DNA of 64,000 nt from Serilophus lunatus (taxonomy: Eukaryota; Chordata; Aves; Passeriformes; Eurylaimidae). Where the stretch lies: contig VXBA01006210.1 of NCBI GenBank assembly GCA_013399895.1, forward strand, positions 1,826,257 to 1,890,256. Reading direction: 5' to 3'. Every line of letters starts with the position of its first letter. The first letter of the stretch is position 1. The position numbers and the translations under genes were made by a program. Shown in pieces: positions 1 to 13,206 of the stretch. The notes beneath the pieces were generated by a model that had not been told where the DNA came from, ran no database searches, and saw nothing but the letters and a program-made list of their open reading frames with translations.

Positions 1-1154
1 CAAGATGATCTTTATAGCATCAACTTTGGTTCCTGTTTGCACAATTTTAAATAATTCTTCCAGGAATACTTACAAACTCTTAAATCCGTCATTGCCTAGT
101 GAAGCACCTAAGCATCAATTAACTTTAGGGGGCAAAATTTATAGATAATATAAAATTATGTAGGTAATTTTAATCTAACTACATGTTTTCCTGAAAAAAC
201 GTAAAAGAACCTCTCAAGTATCATGAAGTAATTGGGAATATAATCATTAGTCTGGTGGCATAGCAGTTAAATTTCATCATTAATCTTGGTGATGTCCTTT
301 AGAGATGACCAGGATTTAGGAAAATTCCTTTTGAAGCAATCGCACCACGTACAGAAACCCTCTTCTGGGTTTCAGGTGGACTGGTTTCTGCTGCTACCAG
401 TCTGCTACCTGAGCAAACTGTAATTCACATAAACAAAACCAGGCAGATTAGCACAAATTGCTGGATGAGACTGCTTGAGGCAGCCCAATGAATTGTGGTG
501 GTTGTCCCTTTAAATAATGGTGCCAGCAGGCTGTTGAAGTGACTGTTTACTGCTCATCCCTGTTGATGATGGTAGTGAAAGCGTTCATCTCATTGCTACT
601 GTACAAGACTTAAAAGAAAAGGTTTTAAAGTTTAGCCCTCTGGATGCTGGGCAGGGCAAGACAATTTGTCCTCTTGCTCTCTTCAGCTTCTGCTGCTGAC
701 ACATCTTTTCATGAATTTGATTGTCATTTTTGATATTCACTTCTTTCTGAAATTCTTTGCTAGTGCTACACTGTTCTACGATAGCCATATATATGCAGCA
801 TTCTTTTTTATGCTTTGTGTGACTTTAGTGTGAGGGAACTTATTTTTCCCGAGAGGTATACCTGATCAGCTCACAACACACAAGGCTGCATGAGTAGAAT
901 ATGGAGTTTTTTAGGACTTCACTTGGTTGCATAGCAAGTTTTCAGTTTTAAAATGCTCACACAGAATTTTAGTCTACTTTGGCTGTATTTTATTTATTTT
1001 AAAGACAAGATAATGTTTACTTGCATAAAATATAGCATTTATCTGAAATTAGAGTTAAATTATTTGATTGGATTTTAATAGGCAAGCGTATTTTACTCTA
1101 GCAAGGCCTTGTATATAGGTCTCTTCAACTAGAATAAAACTGTCATTTTCACAG
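1..1154 (+). other. ODF2L: ODF2L intron (partial, runs in from left edge)
   Basis: AT-rich sequence upstream of the first recognisable ODF2L exon. It ends in the acceptor ...TTTTCACAG at 1,154. I saw no further coiled-coil coding exon in it on the + strand, and earlier ODF2L exons should lie to the left of the window. A 67-codon minus-strand open frame near 585-788 has no recognisable domain and is treated as chance. Confidence 0.6.
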
Positions 1155-1240
1155 GATGACAGTACTGTAACTTTTATGGGCAGTCTTTCCTTAGAAGAAG
1201 AAATATGTACAATTCAGAAGAAATATGAAGATCTTAAAAG
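1155..1240 (+). CDS. ODF2L: ODF2L coding exon (fourth from 3' end)
   Basis: ODF2L (also called BCAP) belongs to the ODF2 family of coiled-coil proteins of centrioles and basal bodies and has been described as a negative regulator of ciliogenesis. This 86-nt exon lies between a CAG acceptor and a GTACTT donor. It reads DDSTVTFMGSLSLEEEICTI, then QKKYEDLK, plus two bases of an Arg codon completed by the next exon. The glutamate/lysine-rich, heptad-like composition fits the family. The gene name rests mainly on the C-terminal exon at 4,092-4,220 and on synteny with COL24A1. The exon enters in phase 0 and leaves in phase 2, matching the phase needed at 1,326. Confidence 0.85.
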
Positions 1241-1325
1241 GTACTTTTAAAAAATCTGATTGAAGTTAATTCCTGCAATTTTATGTTATAGTAAATTATA
1301 GTGCATTAATCTGTTTTGTGTAAAG

Positions 1326-1488
1326 GCAATTAGGAAAGATGGAATTTCAGAATGAAGAACTTGCTTGTCAGCTGAGAAAAGAAGATGAGAGTCTTCAGTG
1401 CAGTAAATTGAAGGTTGAAGAGAAAATTTTAGAAGAAAAGGCATTAACCAGACAACTTGAATCTGCTCTGGAAAAAGGGACAAAAATG
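1326..1488 (+). CDS. ODF2L: ODF2L coding exon (third from 3' end)
   Basis: A 163-nt exon after a very short 85-nt intron. The acceptor is TGTAAAG, and one G completes the split Arg codon, followed by 54 codons starting QLGKMEFQNEELACQLRKED and ending ALEKGTKM, then the donor GTATTG. The segment is almost entirely charged and leucine-rich with no proline, typical of a long parallel coiled coil. It leaves in phase 0, which agrees with the exon at 2,392. The short intron and non-consensus donor are slightly unusual, but the frame is unbroken across it. Confidence 0.87.
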
Positions 1489-2391
1489 GTATTGGTGATT
1501 TAATGCCTCTCTCAATCTTGTTTGCCACTTTCTATTTAAAAATAGCATTAAAAACAAACATGCTTGACAAAAAATGACGGGACAAGATTATTTTGCATAT
1601 AGGGAGCAGTACTAAAAAGTTACTGTGAATTTGCAAGTGATTACTGTGAAGTGCAAGTTTTAAATATGGATTGTACAATTCAATTTCTTTGAGTTCAGAT
1701 TCTGTTGAAATTAATAACAAGTTTCAGTGGACCAGTATTTTATTATCCTTTCTTATCTTTTTGACATATCAAAATACTTTAACCATCTAATATTAAATCC
1801 CACGTGTATGGCAAAAATTTTCTGAATAAAAGCTTCATCTTGCCTTTAATTTTCTTTGGAATAGGAAGCCAACAACAACTTTGGTGTTGAAATCCTTCTC
1901 TTTATAGAGGAAGAGTTTGCAGGCTTTCACTATTTAGCCAAATTCTGTCATTTGTAGAAAGGGTGCAAACAGTAAATAAAATGCAAGGGGAAATGTAGGA
2001 ATTTGGATTGTAGTGAACTATTCTAGTTTAATCAGAGAATATATATGAAGTTGTGACTTCATATTAGTCATGTTGAAATAAACTAAATTTTTTCAATACT
2101 TTCTGAGGATATTTTATTTGGTTTTGGAAAAATTACAAATTTGGCTTAACTTAAAAACACTTTAAAAAGTGTTCCCCTCCTAATAATAATATTATTTTTT
2201 CCAAATTGAAAAATCTTTCAAATTTAGCCAGAATATTTCTTAACTTTTTTTAATTTCTGTGCATGAGAAATAAGTAAAGTATTAGATGAAAAAATAGGAA
2301 TAGATTTATTAATGGTCATGTGTAAGAAAAATATTAATTTTGGTTTTTAGAAAGAGAAATATATATAATTTATCTCTCATTACTTTTATAG
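1489..2391 (+). other. ODF2L: ODF2L intron
   Basis: A 903-nt AT-rich intron from the GTATTG donor to the TTACTTTTATAG acceptor. I see no repeat or RNA gene inside it. Confidence 0.8.
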
Positions 2392-2517
2392 GTAGCTGAA
2401 GAACAGGAAAAAATGTCATACAAAGAACAAGCTTTTCAGACAAAACTGCTAGTTCTTGAAAATGAAGTGAGGGAGGTGCAAGAATTAAAAAATCAACTCC
2501 TCTGTGTATTTCACCAT
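2392..2517 (+). CDS. ODF2L: ODF2L coding exon (penultimate)
   Basis: A 126-nt (42-codon) phase-0 exon between ...TTTATAG and a consensus GTGAGT donor. It starts VAEEQEKMSYKEQAFQTKLL and ends NQLLCVFHH. The Glu/Lys/Gln/Leu composition and lack of proline continue the coiled coil of the two previous exons. Both boundaries are phase 0, so skipping this exon would keep the frame. The ODF2L assignment depends on continuity with the last exon. Confidence 0.88.
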
Positions 2518-4091
2518 GTGAGTAAATAATACTGTTTGTGATTTAAGAAGTTACTTACCACATCAAGTTCCTTTTGCTGAAAACACACTACTAACACAAT
2601 TGATACACACTTTTTGGAACAGCAAATTAATTCAACTTGACAATATACTTTATACATTTACATTTCTCTTTTTTCCTGGGTTGATTTCAATAATCTGATT
2701 TTACCAGAATTTGTGAGAAGCTTTCAGTTTATATGCCGATGTTGCACATAAATGTCATTAGTAACAGAAGAGGTACTCTGATTTTTCAAAAGCCTTTAAA
2801 TGCCCATGTTATGATATGTCAAGCAAAGCCACAGTCTGATGAAGGTATTTTGGATGAGTTCTATTCTCTGAAAAGGTACAAAAGAAGTCTGATTTATTCT
2901 TCTATCTAATCCAGAAAATTTCTGCGCATTTTCTATTAACAAAATGTCAGGCATAGATGAACTGAACAAACATTCTTGATGTGACTTGAAGCATTAAAGA
3001 TTAAAATCAAGTCAATCTAAATGCAAACTTTATTTAAGATTTAAATAAGACATCAGAGATATGGTTCTGAATTCAGTATGCTTTCATTCATTTTTATCTG
3101 TATTGAGTGTAAATTAATGTTTGTATTTACCCTAAGACAGAAGTGTTCTTAAAACACTTGTCTACCGCTTTACTCCAAATATTTTTTCATAGGAATTTCT
3201 TGTGATGTTAAGGTGACATACAAAAATAAAGAAAATATTTTTGTCTTTTGTCACAGAAAAACTCACAGGTATGTTTTCAAATGATTTCCACATGAAACTT
3301 ACGGTTAAAATTTAAATATGAGAGATATATATGTATGAGAGAACTGTTCTAAATTAATTATTTGCTTTTTATTCCAACTACATTTACATATAACTGAGAA
3401 TGCTAAATGGTCCTATTCCTTTTGTTTTAGTGAAACTGGAAACAAAATAGGACTGTGAGGATAACTTAATATTCATTTATTCATTCTAACCTGAATATTA
3501 GTTTCTGAAGTTCAATTTATATCTGAAAACTATAAATCTATCTTTTAAAAACTTAATTTAACCAACTAGCATCTGAAATATGTAATGTATATAAAAGGAA
3601 TTACCTGAATATCTGTAGCATTAATATAACAAATGATCTGTGATGTACATTAGGTATGGAACTAATGAGCTGGTATAGCTATGAATCATCTTTTAATGTA
3701 AGAAACTATCAGCATCAAAAATAATCTTGCATCAGAGATGCAGTAACAGATGTTTCCTTGAAAAATCAACATGAGAATGACTGTTGAGTCCATAATAGTT
3801 TTAAGACACTAGGAATCTTTCACGATAAAAATTCAGAATGTTACTTTTTATATTCCTAGGCCTCTTTTGGATTACAAACCTATTCAAACATGTTCAGTTT
3901 GGTTCTGCCTGAACATAAATAAAAGCCTCAATAGTTTGAGGCCTTTTTTAGTACCTTTGGTTTTGTGGAGCCTCTGAAAACTTTTATGGTTAAATAAGGC
4001 TTTAAAAATTAGGTACTAGTTGTCTGAAAATCAATCAAAATAATAATCTATTTTATTTCTAAGTTGCTTTGCATTTCTCCTATTTCATTAG
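2518..4091 (+). other. ODF2L: ODF2L last intron
   Basis: A 1,574-nt AT-rich intron ending in CTATTTCATTAG. It contains a short hairpin at 3,925-3,942 (GCCTCAA, loop TAGT, TTGAGGC) just before a T-run. I see no gene or transposon. Confidence 0.8.
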
Positions 4092-4220
4092 AACGAAAAG
4101 CACCATGAAGTACATTTGAAAGAGCTGGAGAACAGTCTGCAAAAGTCAGAGAACAAGATCCAGAGGATCCAGAATTATGTGCAGTTTTTGCAAGCTGCAT
4201 ATGCAACCATGTTTGGCTGA
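4092..4220 (+). CDS. ODF2L: ODF2L terminal coding exon with stop
   Basis: A 129-nt exon: 42 codons and a TGA stop at 4,218-4,220. It starts NEKHHEVHLKELENSLQKSE and ends IQNYVQFLQAAYATMFG. The last part is the best diagnostic in this gene. The ODF2 family carries a closely similar NYVQFL..SYA..FG motif, with extra residues after it in ODF2 (recalled from general knowledge). A stop directly after the FG, and the head-to-tail position before COL24A1, favour ODF2L over ODF2. The four exons together give the last 167 residues of the protein, all coiled-coil in character, and the rest lies left of the window. I see no frameshift or damaged splice site. Confidence 0.92.
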   Translation, partial: NEKHHEVHLKELENSLQKSENKIQRIQNYVQFLQAAYATMFG

Positions 4221-5435
4221 ACTCTTTCATCTATTTTATAGTGAAGAAACTTTTCTAGATTTAGCTCTAAGACTTGAAGGCAAAGTTGTTGAGTCTTTAT
4301 AGTATTTTGGAGGATTGAGGACAACAAAGTTCTTCCCTAGGAAAATGTCTGTTGTGGACAGGTCAGTCATTACTGTGTATCCTACTGGCTGGTCACATAT
4401 GGAAAATTGACCCGGTATTACTGATATAAGCAGTTATGGTGTTCATGGAACAGAAGTAAAAAGGCAGACTGTACAACAATAGTGGCAGGTGTGTAAGTGT
4501 GGGGTATGCACACAGAGTTGTAAATTGCTCTGTGAATTTACTACCATGGCTTAGGTCCTGTGTTGCAAAAGTTTGAGGGTGTTCTTTACATCCATAGTAA
4601 ATGCGGGTCATATTATCTTTCAATTCACTGGGGGAACAGAACACCCATGGATTAGTTCCATAGTAATTTGACTAATTAAATATCCAGAGTTATATAGTAT
4701 TTATCAGTCATTATACTTCCATTACTGCAGAAAACTAGTTGCCTGAGAAAATGATATCTAACTATTATGACAGGAAAAAACTTTGAGCATTAGGTTCCCT
4801 TCCTTTCTTTTCCCTGTAGTTTAGCACCTATATAGAGCAAACTGCTGCACTGCATGGGAGAGTTGCCACCACAAGGCTGTCCCATTCAGCCTTTTTGCCC
4901 TACATCCCATTATGCTCAGGAATATACTAAAGCAATATTTTATGAATTGAAGTAGGAAAGTCTTTTAGATATAGATACAATTTAAGCTTTGAAAGTGTTG
5001 ATATATCCTTTTACAGTGACACATGTCCACTAAGATATTTAAGTATTTGCCTGTGTTTGAGCAAGACTGACTTGTGCATCAGATTAAACACATGCAAATA
5101 TTCAGCTGATAAAGAAATAATACAAATAACAGTTCTGATTTTGGTTTAACAGGTTTAATAGATATATGCTGTGGTATGTTTTTTGGAAAGTAGTGCATTC
5201 ATTAAATACATGTAATTTGCAATGTGTAATTAAATAATATATGTTTTTTCACTGAAAAAATAAGTTAATTCATGAATGGACAATACCTGTTCTATTTCAT
5301 TGTTTATATTACTAACATGTTGAATATTGATCCCTTTTCTCTTTTCCTTGAAAATGCTTATCCCTCCTAAAAAATACTAATGTGCTAATGGTCTGCTTGT
5401 GCGCACTTTTTAAAAATAAAATTTATTATATATGA
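4221..5435 (+). other. ODF2L: ODF2L 3' UTR (end inferred)
   Basis: Sequence after the TGA with no further open coding exon. The first AATAAA I found downstream is at 5,415-5,420, followed by a U/GU-containing stretch, giving a 3' UTR of about 1.2 kb. The end is inferred from the hexamer alone and could be elsewhere, for instance at a variant hexamer. Confidence 0.45.
5415..5420 (+). terminator. ODF2L: Candidate ODF2L polyadenylation signal AATAAA
   Basis: Canonical AATAAA about 1.2 kb after the ODF2L stop codon, followed within 40-60 nt by GTAC/TGTG-type sequence. This hexamer is common in AT-rich DNA, so confidence is limited. Confidence 0.4.
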
Positions 5436-8400
5436 CAAGCTAACACTCAATAATTTTGTACTATGCATGTGCCTCCTTAGGGGATGCCTTTATAGAAGAC
5501 TCACAGTGTGACGTATTGCCAGCAAAGCATTTCTTTTGAGGAGTTCTTTTGTCTATTTAATGATGAATGAAATCAACACTTGGATATCTGGGAAAAGTTT
5601 AAGGAGGGACATGTGAACATGCAGCTCAAAATGTTTTCTGCTAGAATCATGTCCAGTGTCCTGATTCAGAAAAGAGCCAGATTAGACTTCTTGTGACAAA
5701 GTCACTTTGTTGGTCATTCCCTACAGGAAAAGTGACCTGCTGACAAACTGTTTAGCAGCGTAACATCTGCATGTGGCCCTTACTGCGCTGAGGGGCTGAG
5801 AGTTGACCAGCACAAACAGCCGTCAAAGCAGGGCCCCATAGGAACATAGGAAAGGATTGTGCAGGGTGTGAAGTAGACACAATGATTTCATACAGGTTTT
5901 CTTTTTTTTTCTTTTTCAATGAAATCTTCCCGTGGATCACTTTAAGGCTAGCATAGCTAAAGCGTGTTTTTTTAAGGCCAGAAAAGTGAGTGTGCTGATG
6001 CCCCCTGATTGGGAATTCAAGCAGTCAAAATGATGAAATTATTGCAGTCATGCAGGTCACCCTGTTGTGCATTTGGGTTCAGAAATTTTTCTTGTCTGCT
6101 TTTAGCTGAACAGCAATCATATAGCAGATGTCATCTGATAGTCAAGCTTTCAAAAGTTCGAAGGTAGTGTGTGTTTTATATTGCCATCCATATCTACCTG
6201 CAGCCCTCACTCAGGATTTCTGAGATAATGCTGTTGGCTTGCAACCTTTGTACAAAGCTTTTACAGCTACTAACAGTTCAAAGGCAAATCATCCTAGTGA
6301 TAAGTGTTCTCCCCTCCCTTGCCCCAAGAAATCTCAGTATTTAAAATGCTGCTTTATTGAGGGTATTAATATTGTTTTCAGGAAGTAACTGACTTCTTTG
6401 TTTGAGTGTTTGACAGACCAGAACAAATACCTGATTAACATATTGTAATGCTTTCATGGCAGATTAATGTATTTCAGATGCTTTTATGTTTAAAAACTGC
6501 TGCAGTCTTGCCTCCCTCTTGCAGCAGAATAAACACAGCATTTTGTTGGCTGTAAAAGTGTACCTTCCAATTTATTGACAACATGAATATTTCATTTGCC
6601 ACTCTGCCTTTCGGTGGTGCTACTGAAAATTGAAACCAGGTCTTACTGGTTAAGCTTTGCATGCCTTTCATCCAATTCAATCGTTCAAACACAACTTTGA
6701 TAACATCTAATTTCTAGAGCAGCTGTTACATATCCAACAACCATCTCCCAGTCTTCCATCAGCATTTCAGGCAGGCTGAGCCCTTGTTCATTATCCTCAT
6801 GACCACATTCCTATTCTTAGCAACGACTCTTCTTTGCAGAGCAGCAGCCTACTCTGCTGTGGCAGCAGTTCACTTACTAATTTACAACTCCACCCACTAA
6901 ATGCCACTGTGAATTATAAACTACTGAAGTAAACCATGTATTTTTAACAGCCTCAATTTTACCATCATGGCTGTTTATAAATGTCAAAGATATTTCTGAA
7001 GTGAAAAAATGCTAAGTTGGCATTTCAGATTGTCCTCAGGACATTGACTGTTCCTTCACAGTAAGGTTTCCTCTTCTCTCTCCGTGAGAAAATCAGTATA
7101 TTAATATGCTTCAAACCCCAAACTGTTTTGTATCAACATTTCATTCTCTTTCTAGAGAAAAAAAATCTGAAGAAAGAGCCAAACCTAGGAACTTTCAAGT
7201 GTTTGTGGAAATCCTTTGCCAGTGTGCAAAAATAAATAAAAAATAAACCAGTTTCTTTCCATTTCAAATAAATTTCCTGCTTTAATAATTCCTGTTTTAT
7301 TAAGATTGTTATTTAGGAGAAATTTCCTGTGGATATTTGTGAAGAGATATAATCCTATAGTGTCTCTATAGACAAAAATGGAGTTCAAGTTCTATGAGAG
7401 CTCTGATAATTACTGATGTCATTCCAATCCTTAGTAACTCAATGCAGTTAAACTCCAACATATTATGAAGCATGTGTGATGCAGAACATACTTTTATATG
7501 TATACTTGTATCTCATGGGAGATTTGCCCAAACAGAAGCATTCAGAGGTGGCAGTCTTGCTGATTTCTCTTTCAGTGTGCATATATATTAATGGAGGGAA
7601 AATGCAGTTGTGTTCTAGTGACATGTTCCTGGTAGACCCATCATCCAAAGATCTGAAACAAAAAGAAGCTCCATGAAATGAAATAAATCCCTATTCAGGA
7701 TCACATAATGGAAAAATAGTGTCTCTTTCTGTGAAGGTGTCATTTGAACAGTCAAATAAAGTAAAAAACCTTCAAGTGCCTGAACACACTTTCTCATAAA
7801 CTCTCTAAGCATCCTTTCTTATTGTGCTTTTCAGCAAACTCCCATTACTTGGTCCAATCACTCTCCACAGTTTCTACAGGACACATCACAGGTAACGTGG
7901 TTGTCCTTTGAAAAAACGTTGAAACTCTTGAAATGACTTCTTTCCTTTGAACTTTTTTCCAGGCAGAAACATAGTTTTTTATAATTTTCTAAACTATTTT
8001 AGAAGTCAGATCAGAGCTATGTTGGAGATACCTTTTCACACATTAGAGTCTAATGCCTGAGTTTCCTATTCACTGCAGCTACAACAGTCCAAGTAAAGAT
8101 GTAATTTAGCTTAAAGACTTGTTGCTCATTTCCATTTTGTCTTGGCTTTGCATCTTAGTATTTACATTAGCTGTGGAAGTTTTAGAACCTCCAGATGATT
8201 TTCTTCACAAGGATTATACGACTCAACAGTGAAGACTTTGTTTTGAATAACCATCTCATGTTTTTTCAAAAATGGTACATTTCAGTGACATCTGTAATTC
8301 GGCCAATCAGGTACTGGAAACAGGGCCAAAAACACCTCAGTTTGAACTCAGCTATTATTCTCTGGTGATAATTTTTGTATTTGCCTCTAGCACAAGCAGC

Positions 8401-11400
8401 TCAAATCTTACAGGAAGATTACAACAGCAACTGCCCATCCACAAAGTATTCTCCACCAATCTCCTTACTTATTCAGAAACATCCTAAATTTGCTGGGTTT
8501 TCCTTATTTTTGGCAAAAACAAATGTTTTAAAATCTTACAAGTCTCACGGTATCATCTATTTATATAGGGGAAAAGTGTTCTTTAGTGTAACTATTACCT
8601 CCTGGATAAATATTAGTTTATAGTAATGAACCTCATACTTCATTTTGCATGTCAGACTTCACTTCCCAAAATATGGAAATGCATCTAAGAACTGTACACT
8701 ACACATGGTCGAATTACTTAAAGGTATGTTCAAGGCTGCCAGATTTGATTCCAGATTTTATTGATTCGACATCTACTTTGATCTAGGATGGTATAAATTG
8801 AGTACTTTCAACAAGAGATCAAAATGAGGACTCACACACACTTGCAAAATTGTGTGAAAGAGCATATGGATTACAGAAATCCTTCCATGATGAATACCCA
8901 GCCAGTGTGTTTTGGATGGATGACTAGATGTGAAAGGGATAGTTTTCAGTACAATGTCTGACTGTGCTGTCAAGTTGCTCTGAGAATGAGATTATTTCAT
9001 TTATGATAGATGAGGCTTCTGGTGGAGCATGTGAGATGTGCTCAGACTTCCTGCATTGTCTTACCATTTTATGTATTTGATTAGCCATGCAGAAGCTTAA
9101 GTTTTTGAACCTAAAAATCTGGAATTAATTATCCTTGCTTAACATTTATCACGCTGGAACAGATTAATTATCCTTTGAACTAGATTGTTTCCATACCAAT
9201 ACATTACTCTAGATTAACTTGGACTTCTCAAAACTTTATTAAATAAAAAATCATAGGCCAGTAATAAAGGCTTTCTGGGTTACTACCAGTTTAACATTTC
9301 CTTCAAAGCAATAAACTGCTATCAGTAAACTTCTCTGTTTGTTCTTCCTCTGCAATGGTTTTTGATGGTGTTCTGGTTGCTCATGGAAGGTGCTCCCAGC
9401 CCCTGCAAGCAGAGAGTGTTTCCACTGCTTAGAGATGGAGGCACACATGGTGGCAATTTCCAGTCCCACACTTGTATAAGAAATGTGTGGACATATAACG
9501 CACTCCAGGCATACCTAGGAACTTTGAAAAAAAGGGGGCTGTGAGCAAAGTGAGAGTGTAAATGTTCGTGGTTGCAGCTATTGTGCCCTCAGGTCAGAAT
9601 ATGCTCCTTTTGTCTGGTGTGCCTGCTATTCCTGGCTAAATGAAAAATACTCTCTTACAGGAATACCTTAGAACACTTGGTTTCGTTCCCCAACTTCCCC
9701 TCCTTTCCTTCATTAAAAATAGTGTTTGCACATGGTTTTGTGGGAAAAGAGACTCAATAGGAACTTCAATACCTCTACTAGAAGTTTCTACCCAGCTTCT
9801 TCCACACATCCTCAGACATGTTATTTCTGTTACTTACAGAAAGTAAATTTTAATTCACATTAAGTGTTATATTAAATGAAGCAACACCTACTTGTATGCT
9901 TGGTCTTTGTCTATTTCATTTTTTGATATTATAATAGTACCTTTGCAGAGTCAGTGGCCAGGGTTTTATTAAAACTCCATAGGAATTTTGCTAGTGACAT
10001 CAATATGGCCAGGATTTTATGGTACACTTTTCTACTCACTGTATGCAAAGTAAAAGTCTGGTTTCTGAAGCTCTGACTTTGTTTTATTGAGAACTGTAGA
10101 CAATTGAGGATCTATTCAACCTGGCCATAAACAGGGGTGTCACTCCACTTCAGCTGTGATTCTGTTCAGTGATCCTTAGCTTGCCCACTTAAAAACATCT
10201 GTCTTATACACTCACAGAGCCCATGGGACAAAAATAACTTCCATGCATTAAGCCACTTAAATCTGTCTAGCGTGAGAAATTTTACCCTACATAATTCAAC
10301 ATCTGAATTTGGCAATTGCAGTGACATACTGCACCACAAGTCGTGTTTCTTAAATATGTCCCTAATAATGTGAAATTCGTAAGGTAAAGCACCTGGTAAC
10401 CATCTGACAGTGACAAGCATTTGATATTAGTTTTAGAGCTCTTACTGTTCCACTATGTAAAATTTAGTATTATCGTCTTCATATTTAATGTGCGTATGTG
10501 CTGGCCATTGCACACCTGTCTGTGGGTGACTATTGACTATGGCTGTATTTTGTAAATTGGAAACAACTGACTTAGTGTTCATATGAACGTCTCTCAGAAG
10601 AACATATTGCTGACAGCTATTTTATTCTCTAGGTACTAAAATGTTAAAAAGGCTGTATTTGGATTCCCTTAAATAAGTAATCAGGGACTTTGTAGTTCTT
10701 AGCATAACTTTAAACTCTGTGAAAGCAAATACTAAGTTGGGGTTGACTCTTTGGAGCAATTTATCAAGAAAAGGGATGTTGAATAGCCTTTCAATTACAT
10801 TGACCTAATAAGCAGAAGCCCTCCTTCTTATTGAGTGTATTTGTCTTATAAAAGAAAGTAGACAGTGATTGAAATTGGCAAAACTAGATGAAAGCTTTAC
10901 TCACATGTCAAACAGTAAAACTTTATGTAAGGCACCCAGGAAGTCCCAGATTCACAGCCAATGCCCTGGAAGAACCTATCTTTTTTTATTTGACTTTATT
11001 GTTCCTAAATACTCACTGTACACCAGACTTTGTTCATTTGCCTTTATATATGTTATGAAGGGCTATGATACATGGGAAGGCACAGAATGAGAAAGTTCAT
11101 TGTGCTCCACATCTAATAAAAATGTTTTGCAAGGAAAACTGTAAATAAAAGAACATATGGCACAAATTATACTATAAGTGCTAAACAAATCTTAAACTGT
11201 AAACATCCTCTTGGGTTAGAGCTATTTATCAACTTTCTGCAGTCACTGGTATAAGCTGATGGCTCCAGTAAATGTTATTTTATTAATAGAGTTTGTTTTG
11301 TTTCGAAGATCAGTGTAAGAAAAGTGACTCATTTGCTGTGAGAGGTTCCTTGGCAGTGGCACTTTTTGCATGTCCCCGTGTGCAGGAGGGACTGTCTCTG

Positions 11401-11633
11401 TCCCAAAAGGCTTCAAGCAGACTGGTGATTGTGTGACAGCAGAAGATGCTTCATCTCCAGCTCTGCTGGAAATAGTCCGCAGAAACTTGTCTTCAACATG
11501 GAGCTGAATCTGTGAGTCAAATATGATTTCTGTGGACATGGAGTATGTCCTCCTGTGCAGAATAACCTTTTGCCAATTAACTTCAAATCTTATTCTTAAC
11601 ATATGTGGAGTTCCCAGCTGGACTCAGTCAAAT

Positions 11634-11650
11634 ATTCTATGATTCTGTGA
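11634..11650 (+). repeat. Possible CR1-type 3' tail
   Basis: ATTCTATGATTCTGTGA resembles the short 8-bp-period tail (ATTCTATG-like) found at the 3' end of CR1 LINEs and of SINEs that use CR1 machinery. No CR1 reverse transcriptase remnant is recognisable just upstream, so this could be a very short insertion, a degraded SINE or chance. Confidence 0.35.
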
Positions 11651-13186
11651 AAGGCACTCTGAGAGTGTTTCTGGAGTACTCTTGATTAAGTGTATCCTGT
11701 GGTAAGTAGAGTTATTACCTGCACCGGAAATTATATCTAAATACATTCAATTTTCAGTAAAATTGTCATTAAAATTTACTATGCTCAGGGAACATTTTTC
11801 CCTGGAATCTTTGCAGATCATTTGGTATTGGTAACATCTTTCTAACAAACACCATATACAAGCGCCTGTTGATGTTCTTATTGACTTGAATGATTTCATT
11901 TTATGTTTACAGCACGTTTTTCTTTTTTTAGCTATTATCTATTGTGAATATAAATATCATTCATGGTAAAACTTCTCTATATAATGTACTGAAAAGAAAA
12001 GACACAAGTTCCCTTGCCAAAAGAACTTTACAAGAGAATGAATCCTTTTAAGTGTTTTGTAGAACGTAAAGATAGAGAAAAATCTATACAGTGGGAAAAA
12101 ATGAGAGTTTTTAAAAATCTTTTAAAAAAACCCTAAAACTTTTAGATACTTAAAAACATGATACTTCAACAGACATTAATAACTGGAAATGTGCTGAGTC
12201 CTCTGATATGAAGTACAAAGTTGATTGCACTAGACAGATAGTAAATAACTGAAATGTAAGACTATGAGAAAACAAGTGAAAATTTCACATAGTTCATAGT
12301 ATTCATTAATTATTACTGACAGCAGAATGGTGTATGAAATTACAATGTGAGTCTTGTCAAGGCAAGACTGTGATTCTTTCTTCACTCTGGTTAAAATGTT
12401 CATATTGCTTCTATCTTCTGTATTTGACTTTTTAAAATTTACTGGTGTTTTAGTCCTAGGAGGCTGAGTCCCAAATGGCACTACCTTCAGTGAAATACAT
12501 CTTTGGAGTGTCATACTTAAGACAAATGATCTCAAGTCCTTGGTGATAAATTCTGAAGAGAGGAGGTCCATGACCATGTGTGGACACAGAGCTGCCTCCT
12601 TAGAGCCCTATGAGTGGAAGCCACCAGCCAGTACCATCCAGTGCAAAAGCACCCTCAGAAGCAGCTGGAGATGTAATGGCAGGCTCTTACATAGCTTTTT
12701 GCTGTGTGACAGGAATTCATCCCCTCTCATGCACATCTGGTGTGTATTTATGTGCTCTAGAATGTGGAAAAATAAGAGCTGGACATACAGACTTAACCTA
12801 TATTATCTAAAGGGGTGAAAAGTGAGTGTGTAGATATTATCAAGTCTGTAGCTGGCAGTCATATGCACAATGTGTAAATCTCCCTGCAACAGAGGCACCT
12901 GGCTGGAAGGGCATCCTCTGAGAGCAGCTGGCAGACACAGTAGATGCCAGAACCCAGGGCTGGGCAGCACAAGGAGGAGGACTCTGAAAGACACACAACA
13001 TGTCTGTGGTGAATCTAGTAACATCTTGGCATGAAACAGCCTCATGTTCTTTCAATGCACAGCTTTTTATGTGCAGCATATATTTCAGGCTTTACTGGGC
13101 ACTGCGCAGCGGGCTGTCAGTTCAGGAATCTCTTCAGTATATTATGTTTTAGGTAGTAATGTCACCTTTAGTGAGATGAACCTGGG

Positions 13187-13206
13187 TTGATAACCTGGGT
13201 TATCAA
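13187..13206. repeat. Palindrome with 9-bp arms
   Basis: TTGATAACC, then TG, then GGTTATCAA. It overlaps a short direct repeat, AACCTGGGTT, that occurs twice starting 13 nt apart. About this many 9-bp hairpins are expected by chance in 64 kb, so no function is implied. Confidence 0.6.

Noticed and set aside
3925..3950. Hairpin plus T-run resembling a bacterial rho-independent terminator
   Set aside because: It lies within an ODF2L intron of a eukaryotic gene, so the resemblance has no expected function.
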